From: Candidatus Sericytochromatia bacterium
GTDB taxonomy: Bacteria; Cyanobacteriota; Sericytochromatia; UBA7694; JACMQJ01
Assembly (NCBI GenBank): GCA_014377055.1
Contig: JACMQJ010000650.1
Span: 1 to 13,833 of the forward strand
Length of the DNA: 13,833 bases
Direction: 5' to 3'
Of this stretch, positions 1 through 5,749 are shown piece by piece. Every line of letters starts with the position of its first letter. Within the stretch, counting starts at the first letter, position 1. The position numbers were made by a program, and so were the translations under genes. The notes under the pieces were generated by a model. The model searched no databases and was not told the origin of the DNA. It was given only the letters and a program-made list of their open reading frames with translations.

Positions 1-175
1 CTTTAATCTCCTGTGAATCAGGCGATTTTGCATCCACACTCATATCTTTCCTCCATCTATATAATATTGAATTTGATATACCTAAATCCTTACACACTTC
101 TGCTACTGGCTTATCTGAACTATAAGATAATTCTACTGTCATTTTCTTAAATTCTTCTGTATAAAATTTCTTCAT
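1..175 (-). CDS. IS3-family transposase OrfA, N-terminal part (runs off the window)
   Basis: The first 58 residues are visible and start MKKFYTEEFKKMTVELSYSS. This is the helix-turn-helix DNA-binding segment of IS3/IS911-type OrfA: a basic start with the EEFK motif, then the recognition-helix block VAEVCKDLGISNSILYRWRK (about residues 24-43). OrfA binds the terminal repeats and in the family is normally fused to the DDE catalytic OrfB by a -1 frameshift; neither the frameshift nor OrfB is in view. The start is ATG at 175, preceded by an AAGAGGA-type ribosome binding site (plus-strand 185-191). The gene is cut by the window edge, so whether the element is intact is unknown. Confidence 0.85.
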   Translation of the reverse strand, partial: MKKFYTEEFKKMTVELSYSSDKPVAEVCKDLGISNSILYRWRKDMSVDAKSPDSQEIK

Positions 176-198
176 TAAAACATATCCTCTTTAAAATT

Positions 199-226
199 GT
201 GTCCAAATTTTTAGGGATACTCCACA
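199..226 (-). repeat. Terminal inverted repeat of the IS3-like element (putative)
   Basis: On the minus strand the segment begins TGTGGAGTATCCC and ends in TTTGGACAC. This has the layout of IS3-family left ends (TGT near the tip, a run of C, an A/T block, then TTGGACA), and it lies 24 bases upstream of the OrfA start. The matching right end is outside the window. Confidence 0.6.
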
Positions 227-541
227 ATATTGCATTTATTATTGATGTAAATGTATCAAAGTTTTTTGGAAAATATATTCTTAGACAATTTATTATTGAC
301 CATAATTCTGTCATAATTAATTTAGCTCCTGTTTTTTAATTTTGGTTCTTCTAAATTAATTTTAATACAGGAGCTTGTATTTATATTTATTTATTACTAA
401 ATGTTGCGTAACTGTCTATGGTATTGGAGTAAGTTTATTATATTTAGTAACATGTATGTTATCGTTTTATTATGAATAACTGGAAAATTACAATACTTGC
501 CTATATTTGGGTTGTTGAGCTTATAAAAATTGAGAGCGAAA
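227..541. other. Gene-poor spacer between the insertion sequence and the yhcG-type gene
   Basis: No convincing coding region is seen here on either strand. It holds a nested inverted repeat at 324-375 and a short dyad, TAACAT-gt-ATGTTA, at 448-461 that could be an operator for the nuclease gene. A TATAAA at 522-527 with TTGCCT at 497-502 could be a promoter, but the 19-base spacing is long and I do not call it. The rest is AT-rich without other structure that I can see. Confidence 0.5.
324..375. repeat. Nested inverted repeat (imperfect cruciform/hairpin)
   Basis: AGCTCCTGT (324-332) is the exact reverse complement of ACAGGAGCT (367-375). Inside it TTAATTT (336-342) pairs with AAATTAA (353-359), leaving a 10-base loop. 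No T-run follows on either strand in terminator position, so it is not a plain intrinsic terminator. It may be an RNA structure, a remnant of a small mobile element or an old insertion site. Confidence 0.55.
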
Positions 542-1594
542 ATGGAAAATAATTTAGAAGTATCAGGTTTATTTTTAGAAATAAAACAACTTATTGAGCA
601 AAGTAAAAACAAGATAGCTATTTCAGTAAATTCCGAGATGAGTCTTTTGTACTGGAATATTGGAAATAGAATAAACCGTAATATTTTAGAAAATAAACGA
701 GCTGAATATGGAAAACATATTGTCGCTATACTAGCAGGACAATTACATACAGAATTTGGCAGTGGTTGGAGTGAAAAACAATTGAGGCATTGTCTTCGTT
801 TTGTTGATGTTTTCCCTAATTTTCAAATTGTCTCTACACTGTCGAGACAATTGAGTTGGTCACATATAAAAGAATTAATTCCAATAACAGATTCTTTAAA
901 AAGAGAATTTTACATAGAGATGTGTAAAATGGATAAATGGAGTGTAAGAACATTAAGAGGGCGTATAGATTCAATACTTTATGAGCGTACAGCCATTAGT
1001 AAAAAACCTGAAAAAACTATTGAAAATGATCTTTTAGCTTTAAAAAAGGAAGCAAAATTAACTCCTGATTTAGTTTTTAGAGATCCATACTTTTTAGATT
1101 TTCTTGGGTTAAAAGATACCTACTCAGAAAAAGATTTAGAAACAGCAATTTTGGCGGAATTACAAAATTTCATATTAGAATTTGGTAGTGACTTTGCTTT
1201 TTTGGCAAGACAAAAACGCATCACCATAGGCGATGACGATTTTTACATTGATCTATTATTTTATCATCGTAAGCTAAAAAGATTAATTGTTATTGAACTT
1301 AAACTAGGAAAATTTAAACATGAACACAAAAGTCAACTTGAACTTTATCTACGTTGGTTAGACAAATATGAAAAGCAGGAAGGTAAAAATACTCCTTTGG
1401 GTATTTTACTTTGTACCGAAAAAAATGATCAAATAGTGGAATTACTTGAACTGGATAAATCAGGTATTCATGTTGCTACATACTTAACCGAATTACCACC
1501 TGTAGAATGGCTAAAAGCAAAATTAAATAAGTCTATTGAAGAATCAAAAAATAGGTTATTTCCCAAAAAAGAGGAAAATAATGAGCAAGTTTAA
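542..1594 (+). CDS. YhcG/DUF1016 family PD-(D/E)XK nuclease
   Basis: This encodes about 350 residues, the usual length of the family. The N-terminal half (about residues 10-150, with the SEMSLLYWNIGNRI, GSGWSEKQLRHCLRF and LSWSHIKELI blocks) is the DUF1016 N-terminal domain. The C-terminal half (about 165-335) is the nuclease fold, with Asp237 in the YIDLLFYHR strand, Glu252 and Lys254 in VIELKLG, and Gln265 in the following helix, so the metal-binding D...ExK core is intact. Family members are thought to act on DNA and often sit in mobile or defence-rich regions; the true substrate is not established. I chose ATG 542 because GAGAG lies five bases upstream; an in-frame TTG at 530 would have no clear ribosome binding site. 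The gene sits next to an IS3 end, and its last 14 bases overlap the next gene. Product family is sure, physiological role is not. Confidence 0.92.
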   Translation: MENNLEVSGLFLEIKQLIEQSKNKIAISVNSEMSLLYWNIGNRINRNILENKRAEYGKHIVAILAGQLHTEFGSGWSEKQLRHCLRFVDVFPNFQIVSTLSRQLSWSHIKELIPITDSLKREFYIEMCKMDKWSVRTLRGRIDSILYERTAISKKPEKTIENDLLALKKEAKLTPDLVFRDPYFLDFLGLKDTYSEKDLETAILAELQNFILEFGSDFAFLARQKRITIGDDDFYIDLLFYHRKLKRLIVIELKLGKFKHEHKSQLELYLRWLDKYEKQEGKNTPLGILLCTEKNDQIVELLELDKSGIHVATYLTELPPVEWLKAKLNKSIEESKNRLFPKKEENNEQV

Positions 1595-2162
1595 ATTAGT
1601 AACATCTTTGTTGATTTTAATATCATTGTTTATAAATAGTAATAGTTTGGATGCAAAAACAATTAAAAATACTGTCCAACAAACTAATGTAAAAAAAATA
1701 ATTAAAAAACCTCATCCATCATTTGCTCCAATTCCAATTATTAATATACCTGGTTTTCAAAAAGGTGATCGCTACTTTGTAGATGGTCCATTATGGTATG
1801 ATGGCTCTGCAATCCTTGAAGAGCTTAATTCACAGGAAATGAGAATAAATATTATCATGGCTGTTCCTAAGGTTGGTATTCCCTATAAAATTATTGACGG
1901 AAAAATTAATGTCATTATTAGATTAACCAAAAATACCAATTATAATCTTTATTTAACGGATGTTTATAAAAATAAAACTTATTTGATTCCAAAAGTTAAT
2001 TTAAATACAGGTAAGACTCTTGGTGGATGGTTTTCTAGTCCAAGAGATTATGCAAAAATAGTTGCCTATAACCAATACTACAACTTTTTTATCAACAACG
2101 ATAAAACAATTTCTATTTCTTCCAATACTATGCCTGGTAGTTTAACTTTAATTAAAAAATAG
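1581..2162 (+). CDS. Small secreted protein of unknown function
   Basis: I do not recognise this 193-residue protein. It begins with a clear signal peptide: a basic start (MSKFK), a hydrophobic core (LVTSLLILISLFI) and a small-residue cleavage region near SLDA-KT at about residue 25. The mature part has a Lys/Pro-rich linker (about 40-50), then an alternating hydrophobic, Asn/Lys/Tyr-rich sequence that looks beta-rich, with a conserved-looking FVDGPLWYDGS block near residue 68. The ATG at 1581 lies inside the end of the nuclease gene (14-base overlap) and is preceded by AGAGGA at 1570-1575, which also favours it over an upstream ATG at 1536 that would give a non-signal-like start. The overlap implies co-transcription with the nuclease, which is odd for an exported product. 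No terminator is seen after it. Confidence 0.75.
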   Translation: MSKFKLVTSLLILISLFINSNSLDAKTIKNTVQQTNVKKIIKKPHPSFAPIPIINIPGFQKGDRYFVDGPLWYDGSAILEELNSQEMRINIIMAVPKVGIPYKIIDGKINVIIRLTKNTNYNLYLTDVYKNKTYLIPKVNLNTGKTLGGWFSSPRDYAKIVAYNQYYNFFINNDKTISISSNTMPGSLTLIKK

Positions 2163-2165
2163 TCC

Positions 2166-2194
2166 TTAACAGATTTGATGACAAACTGTATAAT
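2166..2194 (+). promoter_or_regulatory. Sigma70-type promoter for scoAB
   Basis: TTAACA (2166-2171, one mismatch to TTGACA) is followed after exactly 17 bases by a perfect TATAAT (2189-2194). Transcription would start near 2201, giving a 5' leader of about 55 bases before the scoA ATG. A second TATAAT at 2229-2234 has no good -35 partner. Confidence 0.6.
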
Positions 2195-2255
2195 TTTAAC
2201 TTGTTTATTTAAAGTATTTTTAGGTAAATATAATTAGAATATTCAAGGAAAAAAA

Positions 2256-2951
2256 ATGAATAAAATAATAAAATCCGCTCTCGAAAGTATCAAAGATATT
2301 AAAGATGGTGATACTTTGATGCTTGGTGGTTTTGGGCTTTGTGGTATACCCGAAAATCTAATATTTGCTTTGAGAGAAAAAGGTATAAAGAATCTAACCT
2401 GTATTAGTAATAATGCTGGAGTTAATGATTTTGGCATAGGCTTATTGTTACAACAAAAACAAGTGAAGAAAATGATCTCAAGTTATGTTGGTGAAAATGA
2501 TTTATTTGAAAGAATGGTTCTTAGTGGTGAATTAGAAATAGAGCTTGTACCTCAAGGAACTCTTGCAGAAAGAATAAGAGCTGGTGGTGCTGGCATAGGA
2601 GGATTTTATACACCAACAGGAGTTGGTACAATTATTGCTGATGGCAAAGAAACAAAAATAATTGATGGCAGAGAATATATACTAGAGTTACCTCTAAAAG
2701 CAGATTTTTCATTAATCAAAGGTTATATTGGCGATACTTCTGGTAATCTTGTTTATAGAAAAACAGCTCGGAATTTTAACCCAATGATGGCAACAGCAGG
2801 ACGTATAACAATAGCCGAAGTTGAAGAAATAGTTGAAATTGGTATTCTTAACCCTGAAGAAGTAATTACACCAGGAATTTATGTAAAAAGATTAATTAAA
2901 GGCGAACATTATCAAAAAAGAATTGAACAAAAAACAGTAAGGAAGGTTTAA
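2256..2951 (+). CDS. scoA: 3-oxoacid CoA-transferase, subunit A
   Basis: Alpha subunit (231 residues, normal length) of the heteromeric succinyl-CoA:3-ketoacid/acetoacetyl-CoA transferase, a family I CoA-transferase acting in the cytoplasm. Seen motifs are the GGFGLCGIPENLI block (residues 24-36), SNNAGVNDFGIGLLL (51-65), SYVGEN (76-81) and the VPQGTLAERIRAGGAGIGGF region (98-117) with YTPTGVGT after it, all typical of ScoA/AtoD-type subunits. The ATG at 2256 has AAGGA seven bases upstream. It is followed two bases after its stop by the B subunit, so the two are made in a fixed ratio. Together they would move CoA between succinyl-CoA (or acetyl-CoA) and acetoacetate or a similar 3-oxo acid. 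The exact acyl substrate cannot be told from sequence. No thiolase or hydroxybutyrate dehydrogenase gene lies beside it. Confidence 0.94.
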   Translation: MNKIIKSALESIKDIKDGDTLMLGGFGLCGIPENLIFALREKGIKNLTCISNNAGVNDFGIGLLLQQKQVKKMISSYVGENDLFERMVLSGELEIELVPQGTLAERIRAGGAGIGGFYTPTGVGTIIADGKETKIIDGREYILELPLKADFSLIKGYIGDTSGNLVYRKTARNFNPMMATAGRITIAEVEEIVEIGILNPEEVITPGIYVKRLIKGEHYQKRIEQKTVRKV

Positions 2952-2953
2952 TC

Positions 2954-3613
2954 ATGACTTTATTAACTAGAGAACAAATGGCACAAAGAATTGCCAGAGA
3001 ATTAGAAGACGGATTTTATGTTAACCTAGGTATAGGCATACCAACATTAGTCGCTAATTACATACCCGAAAATATTAGTATAGTTTTGCAATCAGAAAAC
3101 GGTTTACTTGGTATAGGTCCTTTTCCAATAGATGGTCAAGAAGATGCTGATCTAATTAATGCTGGTAAACAAACTATTACAACTATTCCAGAGGCAAGTT
3201 TTTTTTCAAATGCTGATTCATTTGCCATGATTAGAGGAGGTCACATAGACTTGACTGTACTTGGTGCTTTGGAAGTAGATCAAGAAGGCAATCTTGCCAA
3301 CTGGATGATTCCTGGCAAAATGGTCAAAGGAATGGGGGGAGCTATGGATTTAGTGGCAGGAACAAAAAGAGTAATTGTTTGTATGCAACATAAAAATAAA
3401 GCAGGCGAATCCAAAATATTAAAAAAATGTAGCTTACCATTAACAGGAGTTAAATGTGTTAATAAAATAGTTACGGATATGGCGGTTCTCGAATTTACTA
3501 AAGAAGGTCTCAAACTACTCGAAAAAGCCCCTGGAATTACAGTTGAAGAAATAAAAAATTCAACCGAAGCAGATCTAATTATTGAAGGTGAAATACCCGA
3601 TATGATATTTTAA
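2954..3613 (+). CDS. scoB: 3-oxoacid CoA-transferase, subunit B
   Basis: Beta subunit (219 residues) carrying the catalytic glutamate: Glu48 in the QSENGLLGIGPFP block, the residue that forms the glutamyl-CoA thioester in family I CoA-transferases. NLGIGIPTLVANYIP (residues 24-38), the MIRGGHIDLTVLGALEVD block and NWMIPGKMVKGMGGAMDLV are further hallmarks. The start is ATG 2954, two bases after the scoA stop, with GGAAGG at 2941-2946 inside the end of scoA, so translation is probably coupled. It acts with ScoA in acetoacetate/succinate CoA exchange. No clear intrinsic terminator follows; the next 140 bases before the pilin gene are AT-rich with only weak dyads. Confidence 0.94.
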   Translation: MTLLTREQMAQRIARELEDGFYVNLGIGIPTLVANYIPENISIVLQSENGLLGIGPFPIDGQEDADLINAGKQTITTIPEASFFSNADSFAMIRGGHIDLTVLGALEVDQEGNLANWMIPGKMVKGMGGAMDLVAGTKRVIVCMQHKNKAGESKILKKCSLPLTGVKCVNKIVTDMAVLEFTKEGLKLLEKAPGITVEEIKNSTEADLIIEGEIPDMIF

Positions 3614-3757
3614 TTTTTAATTTAATTGATTTAACCATAAGTTAACTATAAATAGAACTAACTTTAACTTAATAGTAGCAAGATATACAATTTAAGCTCT
3701 ATAATTAATACATAGGTTAAATATAAAGGTTATTTGGTTACAGGAGCAAGAAAGTTT

Positions 3758-3946
3758 ATGAAAAATTTAATTTTAAATTTAGTTAGAGATGAAGATGGAC
3801 AAGGTATGGTTGAATACGGAATCATTATCGCTCTCATTTCAGTTGTTGCTATTGCTGCAGTTAAACTTATAGGCGGTAAAGTAAACGGTGCTTTTGAAAG
3901 TACAAGTACAGCTCTTACAAAAGAGGGCGGATTTGTCGCAAAATAA
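3758..3946 (+). CDS. Flp-type type IVb prepilin
   Basis: A 62-residue Flp/Fap pilin subunit. The prepilin peptidase signal is exact: a short basic-acidic leader ending DEDG, then cleavage after Gly14 before QGMVEY (the G/XXXXEY rule), with Glu19 as the conserved +5 glutamate and Tyr20 after it. A single hydrophobic helix, GIIIALISVVAIAAVKLIGG (residues 21-40), follows, then a short polar tail. In the family these subunits polymerise into Tad-secreted adhesive pili after processing by a TadV-type peptidase. I chose ATG 3758; AGGAG at 3742-3746 is a little far (11 bases), and a TTG at 3734 would lengthen the leader by eight residues without a ribosome binding site. A TATAAT at 3700-3705 may be the -10 element but lacks a good -35. 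No tad/cpa assembly genes are nearby, so this is a stand-alone pilin gene. Confidence 0.9.
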   Translation: MKNLILNLVRDEDGQGMVEYGIIIALISVVAIAAVKLIGGKVNGAFESTSTALTKEGGFVAK

Positions 3947-3962
3947 GATTTTTTAAAGATTA

Positions 3963-3999
3963 GCCCCTCATTGCAGGGGTATTTTTTTGTTTTTTTTTA
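3963..3999 (+). terminator. Intrinsic terminator after the Flp pilin gene
   Basis: CCCCT (3964-3968) pairs with AGGGG (3975-3979) around a six-base loop, with a possible G-T closing pair, and is followed by a T-rich run (seven T, G, then nine T). It lies 17 bases after the pilin stop, so the pilin is probably a single-gene transcript. Confidence 0.85.
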
Positions 4000-4017
4000 G
4001 TATTTAATATTTTCATG

Positions 4018-4053
4018 AAAAAAGCCTGATAGTTAATACTATCAGGCTTTTTT
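4018..4053. terminator. Bidirectional intrinsic terminator between convergent pilin and peptidase genes
   Basis: GCCTGATAGT (4024-4033) and ACTATCAGGC (4038-4047) form a perfect 10-base stem with a four-base loop, flanked by six A on the left and six T on the right. It therefore works as a terminator in both directions: as a back-up for the pilin transcript and as the end of the M14 peptidase transcript from the minus strand. Confidence 0.9.
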
Positions 4054-4123
4054 ATCTCTATACTCTACGCTAAAGGTAATAACTAAGAGAGGCTCTCTAC
4101 AACTTCTCTTATTATGAATATTA

Positions 4124-5380
4124 TTATCTAGCAGCCACAGGTGTATTGCTTACTTTAATCAAATAAAGTAAATTAGGCTTAAGTTGAGTCCACATAGTTT
4201 CAACTTCACTATAATTAGGTCTAAAGCTTTGACCAACTTCCATTCCAAGTCCCATAATGTGATGTTTTACATAAGCATAATCGTCAGTAGTAGCAGTTGT
4301 TGGATATAACAATGACATACTTGTTCCACCTTGATAATTGATGTTTTTGAATGAATTATTATAGATATTCTTAAACATTGCAGTTTCTGGTATAGCATCA
4401 TTACTATATCCTACAGGCCAGAAAAACATTTCTCCATAAGAGTGCATATCAAGTACTAAATTTAAATTAGGTTTAGTTGCATAAAAATCTTGTATTGCTT
4501 TAACTTCTGGTTCGGATGCTGGTGCTGTTCCACTGTATGTTTCACCAGATTGATTTGAATCACCATCATGCCAATCAGCAGGAACGTTTAGACCAGCATA
4601 ATTCCAATGACTATCAAAGTTTCTATTCAAATCTACACCTTGTCCATGTGTATTCTTACGTTGCCAAGCATTACCTTTTTCGACTTGTATTCTACCATCA
4701 ACATTAACCATTGGTATAATATTAATATCTCTTGTATCTACTAACTGGGTAATAGCGGGATCTTTACCATATTGAGTAATTAAGGTTTCAGCAAGTTTTA
4801 CCATGATTTCAGGTGGAGCTAATTCACGAGCGTGCATACCACCAATAAATAAGCTTCCTGGTTTTTTGTCAGCAGTTTTTTTGCTACTGATATTTATTGA
4901 CCAGATAATATTATTAGGTGATTTGCCTTGAGTCTTTTCCCATGTACCACCAATATTAGTAACAGCAGCTATTGCAGGATTTTGTGCAACAAGCATGTCT
5001 AATTTTGATTTCATTTGAGCATAAGACATATAACCAGGTAATAAACCACTGCTACCTGCAACATTTTGTTCTAATGTATCATTAAATTTGAATCCTAATG
5101 ATGTTAATTTGTTTTGCTCATCTGTTGATATTCTAGCATTTACAGTTTTTTGTTTAACTTTATAGCCAAAGAGGTCAAAGTTTTTTGTACTCAAGCTAAT
5201 TAAGTCTTTAGCTGGATTTTTTAATTTGATTTGTACTACATGATCAGCACGCACAGAACTAATATTCACCTGATTTGATGAATCTTGTGGTACGTTTGAA
5301 ACATTTGAAGAATTATTAGTACATGCAGATATTGATACCATGCTGCCAACTAACAAGATTAATGATGATTTTAATTTCAT
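4124..5380 (-). CDS. M14-family zinc carboxypeptidase, lipoprotein
   Basis: A 418-residue exported metallopeptidase. The N-terminus is a lipoprotein signal with a lipobox ISAC ending at Cys20, so the protein is probably lipid-anchored in the envelope. A Ser/Asn-rich linker and a region of unknown function (to about 115) precede the M14 domain (about 116-405). The zinc site is complete: His183 and Glu186 in GGMHARELAPPE and His313 in LVLDMHSYGE. Asn252-Arg253 in GVDLNRNF binds the substrate carboxylate, and Glu381 in GLGMEVGQSF is the general base. It should trim C-terminal residues from peptides, or possibly peptidoglycan stems; specificity cannot be read safely. The start ATG 5380 has an AGAAGAGG site about ten bases upstream. 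It is a single gene, divergent from the 5750 gene, and ends at the shared bidirectional terminator. Confidence 0.92.
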   Translation of the reverse strand: MKLKSSLILLVGSMVSISACTNNSSNVSNVPQDSSNQVNISSVRADHVVQIKLKNPAKDLISLSTKNFDLFGYKVKQKTVNARISTDEQNKLTSLGFKFNDTLEQNVAGSSGLLPGYMSYAQMKSKLDMLVAQNPAIAAVTNIGGTWEKTQGKSPNNIIWSINISSKKTADKKPGSLFIGGMHARELAPPEIMVKLAETLITQYGKDPAITQLVDTRDINIIPMVNVDGRIQVEKGNAWQRKNTHGQGVDLNRNFDSHWNYAGLNVPADWHDGDSNQSGETYSGTAPASEPEVKAIQDFYATKPNLNLVLDMHSYGEMFFWPVGYSNDAIPETAMFKNIYNNSFKNINYQGGTSMSLLYPTTATTDDYAYVKHHIMGLGMEVGQSFRPNYSEVETMWTQLKPNLLYLIKVSNTPVAAR

Positions 5381-5749
5381 CTAATTTGAACCTCTTCTAA
5401 CTTAATAGTGATATTTATATATAGTTAAGGTTAGGATAAAACTTGCTTAATTTTTTTTAAAAAATATAACTTTGTCTTAACCTTTCCTCAGAAAAGCTTT
5501 TTATATGCTCAAAAAGCTTATTGATATAATTTTAACCCGTCTAATTTTTTTTGCAAATACACTAGATTTAAATTTAATGCAAATAAATTAAACAAAAATT
5601 TATTGTATGTTATCTATTAGTTAAACTTATTTTGTTAAAAAGGTTAATTTTTATTTAAACTCTAGTAAGTTTATATCTAAAAAGTACTATACATAATAAT
5701 AAAGCAAAAAGATAGAAATTTTTTATTGGTTATAGAGGTTATAAAGCAG
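5381..5749. other. Divergent intergenic region, AT-rich
   Basis: This lies between the divergent peptidase (-) and the duplicated-domain gene (+) and must carry both promoters. I see several TATAAA/TATACA-like hexamers (for example 5688-5693 on +, 5414-5419 on -) but no pair with a convincing -35 box. It holds a perfect 9-base hairpin at 5494-5519 and a wider AAGGTTA/TAACCTT inverted repeat (5427-5433 and 5478-5484). No gene is seen. Confidence 0.5.
5494..5519. repeat. Inverted repeat (hairpin) in the divergent intergenic region
   Basis: AAGCTTTTT (5494-5502) is the exact reverse complement of AAAAAGCTT (5511-5519), with an 8-base spacer. The stem has only one G-C and one C-G pair, so as RNA it is weak; as DNA it could be an operator-like dyad between the two divergent genes. 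Confidence 0.45.

Larger units (their letters stand above)
1..226 (-). mobile_element. IS3-family insertion sequence, left end (partial)
   Basis: The stretch holds the orfA N-terminus of an IS3-family element read leftwards, preceded by a terminal-repeat-like segment that begins TGTGGAGTATCCC on the minus strand at about base 226. The element runs off the left edge, so orfB, the frameshift site and the other terminal repeat are not visible. The end at 226 is inferred from the TG...CA rule of the family and from the similarity of the end to known IS3-group ends; the target duplication cannot be checked without the other end. Confidence 0.75.

Noticed and set aside
397..612. A 71-codon minus-strand open frame before and inside the nuclease start
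   Set aside because: No ribosome binding site, Asn/Ile/Cys-rich composition of translated AT-rich DNA, and it overlaps the well-supported nuclease gene.
2188..2194. An extended -10 (TGnTATAAT) element for scoAB
   Set aside because: TG is directly adjacent to TATAAT without the intervening base, so it does not fit the extended pattern; the plain -35/-10 pair explains the promoter.
542..3613. A toxin-antitoxin, restriction-modification or CRISPR locus
   Set aside because: Only a solitary nuclease is present; no methyltransferase, specificity subunit, small antitoxin gene or regularly spaced direct repeats are seen.
4084..4111. TAAGAGA...TCTCTTA and AGAGAG-g-CTCTCT dyads as a terminator of the peptidase gene
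   Set aside because: No T-run follows in the minus direction and the two dyads compete; the bidirectional terminator at 4018-4053 is a much better end.
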